A stretch of DNA of 64,000 nt from Entoloma clypeatum (Eukaryota; Basidiomycota; Agaricomycetes; Agaricales; Entolomataceae). Positions 31,672 to 42,584 of this stretch are shown piece after piece (within the stretch, counting starts at the first letter, position 1; every line of letters begins with the position of its first letter). Position numbers and translations under genes: made by a program. The notes beneath the pieces were generated by a model, which saw only the letters and a list, made by a program, of their open reading frames with translations, searched no databases and was not told where the DNA came from. The stretch spans positions 372,001-436,000 of the forward strand of contig OY751488.1 in the NCBI GenBank assembly GCA_963565915.1, in the 5' to 3' direction.

Positions 31672-34277
31672 GTCGTACTTGCGTACATTAAGGATATCAC
31701 AAAGGCTTTCACAGACATCTCAGACGATTTTGAATTGGATGAAGATGTAGAAATGGCTGCCCTTGAGGACACCCACTCTCGCACTTGCAGGGTTTGCAAC
31801 TCACACCTCCATGGTTGGTGGAATGAGACCTGCAACCTAGCACAGAATCTTTATATGGAAACACGGGACAAGGAAGACTACAGAAACTTCTGCGCCGTCA
31901 TCTGAGATGCAAAATGAGAATTCTTTGACACTCGGATCAAAGAAATAGCCATCAATCAACGCAACCCATGGTCTCTCATGAGTCGGCACAAACCCCACCA
32001 CACTGATCCTATGGTTAACCTTAGAGACAACAACGGCAACCTCGTATCTTCCTCAGATGAAGCATTTCAACTATTTGACGAAGCTTTCACAAAGCTCCAG
32101 CCATCAATTCCGACTTAAGAATCCTTAACGAGATTCCCCAATACCCTACCCGCGACTGGCTTCCCATAACTGGTCCCAAAATCCTCAATCTCATCACAAA
32201 ATGTAGTAACATGTCAGCCCCAGGACCTGACCATGTCACCTGGAATTATCTCAAGTTCATCTTGATCACCCCCAAAGCTCTCGACGGCCTTGTTACACTT
32301 GCCAATGCCTGCATTACCCATGCATGCTGGTCTAGCACCTTCAAAATCTTTGTTACAGTCATCATTCCCAAACCTGGCAAACCGTCTTACGACAAGCCAA
32401 AATCCTTCCAACTGATTGTTCTTCTTAACATGGTCGCCAAGATTATTGAAAGTCATCGCTGACCGAATGCAATTTGATGTCGCGAAATATGATCTAGTCC
32501 ACCACAACCAATTTGGCGGCCTATGATATCGATCCACAACTGATGTCGGCAGCATCATCACACACTGGGTTCACAATGGATGGAAGAAGAAACACAACAC
32601 TGGCGTGATTGCCTTTGATGTGGCTCAGTTCTTTCTGTTCTTGAATCACGAATTTTTGCTAGGAACACTACAGCAGCTGGGTTTTTCAGCTGCCTTGAGT
32701 AAGTTCTTTGATTCATATCTCAAGGAACACTTTTTACTTGGCGCCGGCAATAAAAATCTTCTACGGCAGGAACTATGTGATGCCTGGGGTAGATCTCCTC
32801 TCCTTTGTTGATGATGGTGTCATTATCTCCACCTAGTGAATGACAGCAACCCTCCCCTTGTTCCTCCAGTCACCTGGTGATACCTGGGATTCTTCTTTGA
32901 TAGGAAACTCACCTTCAAAGCTCACCGCGACTTTTATGCTAAGAAAGCTCTCACTTCAATCCCAAAGCTTCTTGGCAACTCTGTTCAAGGCATCAACCCG
33001 TGACAGAAAAGACTTCTATATGTATCATGTGTCGTCCCCATCCTTACGTATGGATGCCACCTTTGGCTATTCCATGGAGCGTGCTTGAAAGGCGCCTTCA
33101 AACAGATGAACTCTGTTCAATATTGCGCTGCCAGGTGGATTACTGGAGCATTCCCCACCATCAGGAGGTACTCAGGCTATAGCTGGTCTGATGCCCATCC
33201 AGAACCATGGTATCAAGCTTGTTCACTGATCTCATATCCATGCTGCACAACTTCTTATCAACCACCCCGTCTTCTGCGAGCTTAGCGCCGTTGCTGTAGA
33301 AGGCACCCAAAGCCCTATAGTAGAAATGACAAAAGTTGCTACCAAGGTGCACATCCAAAGATCTGATTACACTGATGACAAATGTCACCCTGGCAACCAC
33401 ATCACTGACCTCTACTCGGACCTTATCATCTGGGACGCCCCCACTGTTCGCATTTAAGATCAACTTGCTCACAGACATCATTTATATGCCATCTATGAGA
33501 AGGCTATAGAAGAAAGAGATGAAGTAGCCATCTCTATCACATCCCATGCCAGTACAGGCCGAGCCTTGGCTATTGCCTCGGCTCTCGGAGGAAGAAGAAG
33601 AAGAATATCTTACCAGACAAGACACCAGTAGAAGCCTCGGCCCAGAGTCCCTTGTTGTTGCCACTCACATTGCCCTCACCAAAGCCATGAGCAAAGCCCC
33701 GCACATCACCAAAATCACATGGAATGTTAGCAGTGTACACCTCACATTCAATATCCGCACTCCCCATGCTGGCCATCGGACCTCCTGCAACATTTCCTGA
33801 CTTCTCCGCCCCTTCTTTGAAGCTGGCAGAGTCATCTCCATCCACTTAAACTTACCAAACTCCAAGGACTGCAGTGCAGTCTTCCTTGGGCCTGCCCTTA
33901 ACCAGGCCAGGCAATACCATCCTCAACAGGGAATGGAGCCCCTTCAGTTTCATCAAACTTCACACAGACCGCTGCCACTACAATGGCAGTGGACTCCTGG
34001 CGATCCCAATTTGCCCATGCAGAATTCTGCAGCTGATCTTTCATCTCTCTAACCACGAGCAGCAAAAATAAACCTCTCCAGCCTTTCCATGTCAATGGCG
34101 GGCCTTGGCTTCAATCTTTGGCAGACAGTAACAATGCCTTATTCGCCCGCTTCACCAGAGCTACCCTTGGCCACACACCCATCAGAGCCTACCACCTTCA
34201 CTTCAACATTATGGGACCTCACGCCTGTGCATGTGATGATCATACCTTGGAGACTGCAGACCACCTCCACTATTGGT
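31672..34277 (+). pseudogene. LINE-2 ORF2, reverse transcriptase and downstream domain
   Basis: The coding frame changes several times. Recognisable RT blocks are SAPGPDHVTWNYLKF (near 32215), VIIPKPGKPSYDKPKSFQLI (near 32362), GVIAFDVAQFFLFLNHEFLL (near 32603), and FVDD in LLSFVDDGVIIS (near 32805). A thumb-like segment with FDRKLTFKAHRDFYAKKAL follows. The later part (33480-34060) resembles an RNase H region with SHASTGRALAIASAL. At least six frameshifts or stops are present. Confidence 0.85.
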
Positions 34278-34601
34278 TAAACCGGCCACAGTTCGGTTTG
34301 GTTCAGGTTCAGCCCCTTTTCTCCTGAACCCGAACCCGAACATTATGTTCGGGTCCACCTCTGGCCAAACCTGGACCTCTATTGGAGGTTCAAGCACCAT
34401 TAAAGTGGCCATTTTAATAATAAAAATCATATTTATGAGTGAAAAATAAGGAAGACTGTGTTTTATCTCTGATATCAAGGTTCATGTTACTACCCAAAAG
34501 GTTCAGGTTCACATCCAGCTGAACCCGAACCCCAAACCCTGGGTTCGGTTCAAGTTCAAACCAGGTTCAGGAGGTTCACGAACCGAACCGTGGCCAGTTT
34601 A
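34278..34601. mobile_element. 324-bp MITE in LINE-2
   Basis: Inverted ends TAAACCGGCCACAGTTCGG and TAAACTGGCCACGGTTCGG lie inside an 8-bp duplication CTATTGGT/CCATTGGT (34270-34277 and 34602-34609). Removing it restores the LINE frame DHLHYWCPLF. The interior is AT-rich with GAACC-rich palindromic arms. It is hAT-like by duplication length, but its ends differ from the TAGTG family. Confidence 0.8.
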
Positions 34602-35061
34602 CCATTGGTGCCCTCTTTTCAACTGCACCAACTCCTCCAACTGACACTACAACATTGACTCCTTCCTGGGGATGCTAGCCAACGCTCCCCAGATGTTTGC
34701 ATTTCCCCTGCCTGAAGTACTGGCAGCTTGCACACTGTAGATAGATTTTCTTTTCTTTTAACGGTCTCTTTATATATAACAGACTCTGGCTTGGCCTTCG
34801 GGCATAGTCCTGCAGATTAGTTTTATATATGAGTGTTGTTCTGGCAGACTTGATCCGTGAGTGACCCTTACATCATAGTTACAATCGCGCAACAACATCG
34901 TCCACGCCTTTTACTGTCACATGGGCCATGCTCTCAGTCGTGAGCGGGGCCTTACTTTAGCATTTTGTAGTTTCTCTTTGTATTCTGTACAAGACCAGAC
35001 TGCGCTAGGGCGCTGGTATGTAAATCAGGGTTTTTAAAAAAAAATAAAAAATTTAAAAAAA
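34602..35061 (+). pseudogene. LINE-2 ORF2 C-terminus, 3' UTR and A-rich tail
   Basis: The end of ORF2 includes a Cys/His motif (from CDDHTLETADHLH before the MITE to CPLFNC after it), typical of LINE C-termini. From about 34740 the 3' UTR follows. It shares blocks with the LINE-1 3' UTR and ends in AAAAAAAAATAAAAAATTT at about 35034-35061. Confidence 0.75.
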
Positions 35062-36421
35062 GAGGGGCTGGCAACAACAATGCTTCTTGATCTTTAACCA
35101 CCATCATCAATTTCCTTGATCTCGCTTTTGCTGGTTATTATCCATCTTCTGGGGTATCTATGAGTATTTGTGGATACTGTGAACATCTGATTTCATCAAA
35201 ACCTCCTCTGGTTCATCAAGCCGTCCCCATCGTACACCACAGCATTTGACACTGTGTTGAACGATGGCAACCAATTCCCCCACAACCCAAGGCAGTGGTC
35301 AAGCCCGTGCTCCCACATCCATCTGTTCTGCTTGTGTTGATGCTCTTAACCTGGATCTTCCCCTGCTAAACATCCCGCCTACCCTAAAACAACTGATCTA
35401 CCTGACCTCTCGCACCTCAATTCACACCTCTTGGAACCAGTGTCCCCAGTCACTGACAACCCAAAGATTGAAAAAGTTCTAAAAAGGCAGAAGATATGCA
35501 AGTCTGCCCTAGGCTCCACCTCTCCCAAGGGCACATCAGGTAGTAGGTGGGCCGATCAAGCTCAAATGGCTGTTGACGAGAATCTCCCAGATCTCCCATT
35601 CAGCATATATCCCACCACTGTTGAACCCCTTGAGGCGTTCAGCAGAGACACTGCTGGCTTTAGTGCCAAGACTCATGGCTGACATGTTCATGAGAACACC
35701 AGCCTTGCTCATTACCAGAAACTCCCTGAATATGTAATTGATGATCCAACTGAGGACTTAGTACCAGATCAGCTCTCCTTGAACTTGGCAGGTGACAGCA
35801 GGGCGAATTTGTCCGCCATGTGCCAGGCACTCCTCACTATTGGAGAGACCATTGACTATGGCCTCGCATCAGGTGGCTCCATCACCAGGCTCGATGCCTG
35901 TACCCTTTCTGCTGCCATTATCTTGCTAATCCAACACATCCTCATCTGTGGCATCACACATGATGCCATTACAAATAACGAAGTCCTTCACAAGGAATTT
36001 GTCAGCCTCTTCACCCTCATCAGCACCAATCTCAGTTATGAGTTCAGCTCTGATGGCCGTCTCGTCAACAAATCCCCTCCTTGCCAAGACCATAAAGATA
36101 AAGGTAAGGCAACCTCCCCTCCTCACATTGACAACACTATTCCTGGGGACAGCTTTGCAGCCTCCTCAACAAGTTTGTCTGGCGCAGTTTGTTTCAAAAA
36201 AGCCTGTGCAAGCTTCCTACCTCGCGCCTGAAACCTCTGCCAAAAGCGTCATCAGCCACTCGGGTAAACCCCATCAAGAACCCCAGACCCCCTCCACCTG
36301 TCAAGTGTGTGACAAGGCTATCCATTACCCCACGGGATCAGCGTCAATTGGCGCCAATCATGTTATCTTATGCTGGCATGGCCAAGAGTGGAGCATGTGT
36401 CAACCCCTTGGGGAAGACACC
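35062..36421 (+). mobile_element. LINE-3: 5' part of a third LINE
   Basis: The sequence directly after the LINE-2 tail resembles the LINE-1 5' UTR (GCTTCT...AACCACCAxCATC). It leads into an ORF1-like gene. It is cut at 36422 by a TAGTGATGAGC MITE, and nothing LINE-like continues on the other side. So LINE-3 stands head-to-tail behind LINE-2 and is truncated. Confidence 0.55.
35264..36421 (+). pseudogene. LINE-3 ORF1-like gene, N-terminal part
   Basis: The ATG at 35264 (MATNSPTTQGSGQARAP) is followed by a frameshift near 35430. The main frame runs from 35431 to 36231 with one in-frame TGA at 35680. Near 36190 another frame carries a Pro-rich, basic segment (NPRPPPPVKCVTRL) ending in AKSGACVNPLGKTP, which resembles the start of LINE-2 ORF1 (RKTPAETCGQAG). 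This suggests it is the region missing from LINE-2. No zinc knuckle is reached before the break. Confidence 0.5.
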
Positions 36422-36873
36422 TAGTGATGAGCAGGGGTAATCCTAGGGTAAAATTTTCATACCCTTCACCCTTACCCTCCAAACACCCTACCCTTGACCA
36501 AGGGTAGGGGTTTTGTCAAGGGTACAAATTCCATACCCTTACCCTACCCTTACCCCTATCCTTGACAAAAACCTAGGGTTTTTTCACTTTTTGCTGCTAG
36601 TATTGAGTGTTTGAGACTGGAAAAGTCAATAATACAATGCATTTGAAGTGTTTACTGTCTATTGTATCTCATTGAATAGAGACATGTTAACAATATATGT
36701 TATATTGAGAGAATAATATTATAGATCATAGATTTTAATTATTACTGCACTTTACCCTTACCCTTGCTCAGGGGTAGGGGTTTTGTCAAGGATGCAAATT
36801 TTATACCCTTACCCTACCCTTACCCCTACCCTTGTCAAAACCCTAGAGTTTTCAGTACCCCTGCTCATCACTA
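36422..36873. mobile_element. 452-bp MITE, TAGTGATGAGCAGGGGTA ends
   Basis: Near-perfect 18-bp inverted ends TAGTGATGAGCAGGGGTA. The interior is rich in ACCCTTACCCTACCC-type repeats on both arms around an AT-rich core. Flanks AAGACACC and TTCCCCAT do not match, so there is no target duplication; it probably lies at a recombination breakpoint between LINE-3 and a Copia remnant. Confidence 0.75.
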
Positions 36874-37012
36874 TTCCCCATGATCTTCGCGCCGTCCGGG
36901 GGCTCGATATGGACGGTAGCCTGTGGCTTCGCGTTTAAGTATGCCACAACATAGTTGACTTGCCAAGCCTCCATGCCGTTTGCGGCAGCAATGGTGAGGT
37001 TCATTCAGAGTG
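36874..37012 (-). pseudogene. Copia RT remnant, piece A
   Basis: The sequence aligns by eye with 14263-14370 of the Copia RT (KxxGAKI.PPDGxxxIEL and the NAVGMEAWQVNYVVAYLN-type block in element sense). It comes from a different, older copy. Its continuation appears to be piece B at 48605-48988. Confidence 0.75.
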
Positions 37013-37088
37013 CATCAGGAAAAAATTCACATGACTATGGAGTGCTACTGATGTTTGGTAGCCAGCATAGCCTCGTAGACAAGTCCCC

Positions 37089-37240
37089 ATTATGTAGAGC
37101 TCCATAGTTCTCCATACCATCCTGCCAAACTATGATAGCTCTCTGTAGTTCTCCATACCCTCCTGCAAAACTATGATAGCTCTCTGTAGTTCTCCATACC
37201 CCCCTGCCAAGCTATGGTAGCTCTCCGTAGCTCTCCATAT
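37089..37240. repeat. Short tandem repeat, about 46 bp, three copies
   Basis: Three consecutive units share AACTATGATAGCTCTCTGTA followed by GTTCTCCATACC. The third is more diverged (AGCTATGGTAGCTCTCCGTA). Confidence 0.8.
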
Positions 37241-37414
37241 CAACAGCTACGAGAGGTATGAGCACTACTGACAGGCAGTGGTCACATGGTATGATATGCA
37301 GAAGAATGTCAAAATCAAATATATTCCAGATTTACAAGAATACAAGATTATATAGATCAATATAATAATGTCTCTCAAGCCTTCAATGCAGAAAAAGAAA
37401 CAAGCAGGGGCAGT

Positions 37415-37930
37415 CCTTGGACGTGAGGAGCAGCCGTTGGGCACGAGGGATGGTCGTTGGACACGAGAGGCAGCACCGTTGGGGGCAGGGACAGTTGTTG
37501 GGGCAAGGGTCGGTTGTTGGACACAAGAGACAGTTGTTGGATGCGAGACGCAGCGCCGTTGGGTTAGGGGGTGGTCATTGGGGCGAGGGACAGTTGTTGG
37601 ACGTGAGGGACAGTCATTGGATGCGAGGGACGGTCATTGGATGCAAGAGGCAGTGCTGTTGGACACAAGAGACAGTTGTTGGATGCAAGAGGCAGCACTG
37701 TTGGGGGAAGGGACAGTTGTTAGGGCAAGGGGTGGTCGTTGGACACAAGGGACAGTCATTGGACGCGAGAGGCAGCACCGTTGGGGGGCAAGAGGCGGCC
37801 ATTCAGCGTGAAGTGGTGGCTGTTGGGTCAGACTGGGGGCCATTGGGCGCGGGAGGAGGGTGTTGGGGGCAAGAGGTGTCTGTTGGGGCAGTAGACGGCC
37901 ATTAGGCGGCATTGGGGGTGAGAGGCTGTT
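37415..37930 (-). repeat. Minisatellite, GCCCAACGGCC type, diverged
   Basis: Plus-strand units such as CAGCCGTTGGGCACGAGGGA grade into ACAGTTGTTGGACACAAGAG. The array is more decayed than the others, mainly by C-to-T and G-to-A changes. About 26 units. Confidence 0.8.
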
Positions 37931-38295
37931 GCTGAGCAGGCTGCCCTGTTGCTCCGTGGCCCCAGTGGATCACCGAATCTTGCATGGTGCTAGTGTTGCC
38001 GCAGCTTGGGCTTGGAGCTGGCTCAAGCCCGAGCCAAGCCATCCCAGAGCCGAAGCCAAGCTGAAGCCAAGCCGAACCTGGCTATCAAGGGCCCAGCATA
38101 TCAAAGGGTAGCTGAGCTGCTGCTTGGCTCTGAAGCCGGCTCAAGCCAAGCCCTGAACATGAATTTTTGGGGAACTTAGGATGTGGACGGGGGGCTGCGG
38201 GGCACCAGAACCCATTCAGTTCTCTCTTTCGTAACGGTTTGTACATATTTTTGAGTGTAGATGTTAAAATAGGGGTAAAATATAGTGGTTAATCA

Positions 38296-40845
38296 TTATC
38301 TGAGAGCTTGCCTCCAACAAATTTCCATGCACTGAGTATACAACTTTTTCCTCTCCTGCACTACATAAACCATCGCAAGGTGTTCGGCAGGGAGATGTAC
38401 TTCAAGCCCTGTCCCCATGGGCACGGGGCTGTCGATGTGATCAATGACTTCAACAAGTGCCACGGCCTGTGAGCCACTGTGGGTATGACACATCCGGAGC
38501 GTGAACTTCCCAATGTGCTCCCCCCGAAGAATGACGAGTAGAGTGTCGGTCCATTTTACATCCGGGTGGACAATGGAGACCCAACTCGGCTCTAGAATGT
38601 GGGTTTGTCGGTTGGCACAATAGATGATTTTGGGCTCTGCAAGGTGCATCGAGCCAGAAACAAAGACCTTGATGTTGTTGAACTGGCTGCCTGGTACCCT
38701 TGCTTGTACTTTGACATCTCGAAGCCGGAGATCGAGAAGGATATGCTGAGGGATGGTGAGGACTGGTTCTGGTGGTGCAGGAGGAGGAGTCGCACACATA
38801 GGATCTGGAGTCCAGGATGAAGGATCCCATGCGGGCGACATTGACGAGGAATCAAATGGGCTGGGCATGTGGGTGGCACCACCGTCAGGTCTGATTCTAC
38901 TGTGTTTGGCAGCACAGAAATGGGGTACGCGGTCCCGGGGACGCGGGTCAAACATGGGAGACACTGGCCGCTGGAACTTGAACAGCTCTTTCATGGATCT
39001 AGATAATGAATGTTAGCACTAATAGACATACATCAGCTCAAAAATGTTCTCGACTTCAACAACATCATCGTAGTCAAAGACCGCCCTCTTATATGGTGCA
39101 TTCGCATCGTAGTTCTCGAACTGAATTTCAACTCTGAGGCCACTTGGCGTATCTTGATTGATGAGGACGTTAACAACGTGCGCGCGTTGGCCTTTACGCG
39201 GATGCCCCCTCTTCATAACCATGACCTGCACGCCTCTGCAAGGCATTGGATCTCGCTGGTTCAACACGGCGGAAAGTGCCAAGTCGTCGTTCGAAGTGAT
39301 GGTATAGGGCGTGGTGTGGGGTCAAGCGCAAGCGCGGCGCTGTTTCTATGGACAACGAATGACTGAGCTGGACGTGAGTGAGCCATTAGTTGCACTGGGA
39401 AGAGTCACATACCTCCATGGCAGGATGGGGGTCGGTACCACAAGCTTTCCCAGAGCTTTCAAGGATCCAGACATCGGTTTCGGTGAACTTTTCTACCCAC
39501 CCCATATGGCCTCCATGCACCCCTCCAACTACTCTGACAAAATCCCCGACTGTGAGAGCCTTACGAACGTCATACCACGGAACCCTCAGAAGTCCCTCGC
39601 CACTGACAAGCTCGATCTCAAGGAAATCCGGCTGGATCTCGTTGACACGCGCTAACTTCCCATAGTGTGGGTGTTCTACAACCTCCACCAGCTCGCCGGG
39701 GGAGAAACACCATTCAAGGGGGTTGGGGAATTTCGCGTCACACATCGCGGGGTGCCCACTCATGAGAAAATGACTGTGAATTTTTGTAGAAATGAAAACG
39801 GCGGAGGGTGACACAGAATATGCATCCAAGTCCATTGCCACCAGCCCGTGCTCGAAAGTGCACCCATGGAACTTGTATGTAGCCGCACCCATCTGAGTGG
39901 GCGTCATACCGTAGGCCTTCGCGACGTCAGATGGATTGAAAAGGGCGGGGTCAGGACGGGGGGTTGAGCGCAGTCGTTTTGCAGGTTTTTTGGATGAGAG
40001 GTCGCGCGGAGGCTGGAGGCGGGGCACTAGGAGGAGCTGCAGCCCGCCCCAGTGCTTCAGCTTCCTAACATACCCTAGATCATCTTTGTACCAGCCCTTT
40101 TTGACCTGTACCCACTGCCCGACTCTGAACCTCAGCTCTCGGTCCTTTGGTAAATGGAGTGTCCCCACGCGAGCCTCAGGTGGGATGAAGGTAATGATTG
40201 GTTCACCTTGCCTGGTCATAAGCCCGGGGGTAAGCCGCAGAAAGCGGACGAGGTCTGGATTCATGTCGCCTTTGATGAATATTGAGCCATGGAGTGGGCC
40301 GCATGTATAGGCGCCCGACATCACCTCAGCCCTCTCCCCGACCAGCTGGAAGAGCACATACACTGCGTCTTCTTCGAAACCTGGCTAGAAGATCATGAGA
40401 AACATCCTGTAAAAGGTTGCATGAGAGACTTACCCAACATTTAACCTGCCAGATGGGTTTGTTGTCCCCCCGTGGCTGTACCCACAACTGGTAGGCGAGA
40501 GTGTCTGTGATGTCCTCTGGGAACTCATCTTTGCATCCAGTGGTAGTCCGTGAACGCAACCCTCCGATCTCGTGGGCACGTTGGCGCGCGTGCTCATAAA
40601 CCACGTCCTAGTCGATCTCATCAGCCAGGCCACCTTGTTCATCCCATCAGCGAGTTCCAGCAGGAGGAACCTCGTTGATATCGTCAATGAACCCTTGGAA
40701 GGCATGTCAGACGACCAAGGAGTGACCAATGTTACTTACCACTGCCCTCTTCCTCCTCCTCCTCCTCATCATCATCACCATCATCTACCTGCGCCTCTGC
40801 ATCAATGAAAGGGTTATTGTAGCGATCGGTGGTCTGTGAAACCAT
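38296..40845 (-). pseudogene. Spt5-like NGN/KOW protein gene inside the hAT transposon
   Basis: A start is likely at the ATG at 40845 (MVSQTTDRYNNPFIDAEA), followed by an Asp/Glu-rich run near 40775. After an intron (GTAAGTAACA...) comes a region with VVYEHARQRAHEIGGL. An NGN-type domain spans about 40520-40210 (QLWVQPRGDNKPIWQVK, an intron, then EEDAVYVLFQLVGERAEVMS and GPLHGSIFIKGD). KOW motifs follow: VGQWVQVKKGWYKDDLGYV, SPGELVEVVEHPHYGKLARV, VGDFVRVVGGVHGGHMGWV and KGQRAHVVNVL. Near 38860 a SPAWDPSSWTPDP stretch resembles the Spt5 C-terminal repeats. The order matches Spt5, the elongation factor bound to RNA polymerase II. Stops near 40653 and 40610 look like C-to-T changes. It is shorter than a usual Spt5 of about 1,000 residues. 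Confidence 0.8.
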
Positions 40846-41146
40846 CCATAAGGCTGCGCATGTTCTCGGTCAATCAAGTAAACGTACCCAGCGACAACTC
40901 ATGTTACACCAGGCTCTCTGTAATAACCATCAGTCGATGCTTGCAAAGTCTCATCTATAACATTGAAGATGGAAGCTGCACTCCCGCCACACCTCCAAGC
41001 GCCCTCGACACATCATTTGCTTGTTGCATTCAATTTCTCTTTCTCCCTTTTATACTCAAGGCATCGCCTTTATATGCCCTGTAGTCGGGACTTCTTGTAT
41101 TCTAACAAGTGCTACCAACATACTACTTACACCACCACAACTTACC

Positions 41147-41493
41147 GTGAGGATGGGGAGGGGAGATGGAGGTACGAGAGAAGGAGGGAAAGCTTACACA
41201 ATCATGTGGTGGGTTGTTGATAGTGGTCATGCACTCACAACACCGGGTCGGGATTCAGAAGCAGGCACATAACCTCCATGTGCCTGCTTCTGAATCCCGA
41301 CCCGGTGTTGTGAGTGCATGACCACTATCAACAACCCACCACATGATTGTGTAAGCTTTCCCTCCTTCTATGTGCCTGCTTCTGAATCCCGACCCGGTGT
41401 TGTGAGTGCATGACCACTATCAACAACCCACCACATGATTGTGTAAGCTTTCCCTCCTTCTCTCGTACCTCCATCTCCCCTCCCCATCCTCAC
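41147..41493. repeat. Large inverted repeat with a third direct arm
   Basis: Arm 1 (41147-41270) is the reverse complement of arm 3 (41370-41493). Arm 2 (41278-41369) is a shorter copy in the orientation of arm 3. Arms 1 and 2 are separated by only seven bases (AACCTCC), giving a near-perfect hairpin of about 92 bp. It lies between the divergent Spt5-like and transposase genes. Confidence 0.9.
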
Positions 41494-42584
41494 TCCCTGG
41501 ACCTCCCGTTCTCCCGCTACTGTAGATAGTGTATATTATGTAGATCGTTGTGTAGTAATATCATTGGGATGTGTTTAGTACGACATATGACCCTGAAGAT
41601 AGTAATATCGAAGTCGGCGAGACCAATAGCGACCAGCGGGGGGATCCGTTGGATCTCGGGGGCAGCCAGTCGCTGGGCGGCTGGGAGGGGGCGGTCATGC
41701 CCAGCAGAACCTCGAGGCGGACTGAGGCCAAACTCATCCTTGATAGGCCAACATCGTGCGTTGCATGCATTGATCGCTCCCCACTCCTGGCTCACTCATA
41801 TCCCATCCTATAGATCCCAATACTCAGCGAGGGTAGTGATCACCCTGTCCCAGTTCGAACACGACACCACATTCAGGAGGCCCGATTAGCACGGTGAGAC
41901 CAACCGAGAAAGGTTGAAGCCGGTAAGAGGTACTGTTGGTAGAGATCCGAGTGATGGTGAGCATGTTCTCTTCCTGTCTGCCCCGGCAAAGGCTTACTGT
42001 CATTTGTGGAATGTAGTCCTGAGTCACATTAACTTTCTACGCAATAACACTGGTAATACGAAGAATATGCAACTCAAGAACGCGAGGGGATCCAGTTGAC
42101 GCAAGGCGAGGTATCCAACCTGCCTAATCTCCATTGGAACAACAAGGGGCCCCTATCGCACAGAAAGATTCAACCGACACAAGGTATTTACCACTCTTAA
42201 TCTCCAACATTCCCCTTACATTCCCGTATCAGTTTCATTCCAATTTTGGGAAGTAGCATGGCCCGGTCATCAATTCCAGTCTCTAGCAGCGCCACTGGTG
42301 ACTGCCATCGGAAAGCGAGGCCATTTTCATTGGTGCCCTACATGTATGTACGTCAAGCAGACCTCATAGTTTACATGTTGCCTTCAATAAATCCCACATT
42401 GAAGCTGGTGGGGAAGTAATCTCATGAATGAGGAGTGCCAAGGACAGCCCAGATTAGTATGTCAGCTAACTTAGTACCAGCATCCTCTCTATTCATTGAC
42501 CCTTGAGCCTATGAGCATCTGCAAAGGACACATGGTGTAGTGACCGTTACTCTAGCCCCATAAAAGCTGCATGATATCGTAACT
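41494..42584. other. Intergenic region between Spt5-like gene and transposase
   Basis: No credible ORF. The stretch probably contains the transposase promoter and 5' UTR. I see no repeats here apart from the tail of the inverted repeat. Parts such as 41620-41720 are GC-rich, unlike the AT-rich neighbours. Confidence 0.4.

Larger units (their letters stand above)
9575..35061 (+). mobile_element. LINE-2: Tad1-like non-LTR retrotransposon cut by four insertions
   Basis: The pieces of one LINE lie at about 9575-9614, 11102-12696, 28840-29236, 31672-34277 and 34602-35061. The coding order across them is ORF1 with zinc knuckles, ORF2 endonuclease, RT, a region resembling RNase H, and a C-terminal Cys/His motif. 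The 3' UTR ends in an A-rich tail. At every break the reading frame resumes exactly when the insert and one target duplication are removed. The 5' end is probably truncated near 9575, because the related LINE-3 has a longer ORF1 N-terminus. Several frameshifts and stops show the copy is dead. Confidence 0.85.

Noticed and set aside
36422..36873. Telomere-like CCCTA/TACCC repeats
   Set aside because: The ACCCTTACCCTACCC runs lie on both arms inside clear inverted ends, so they belong to a MITE and not to a telomere.
40572..40808. Plus-strand ORF with a His-rich run
   Set aside because: It is the antisense of the Asp/Glu-rich N-terminus of the Spt5-like gene.
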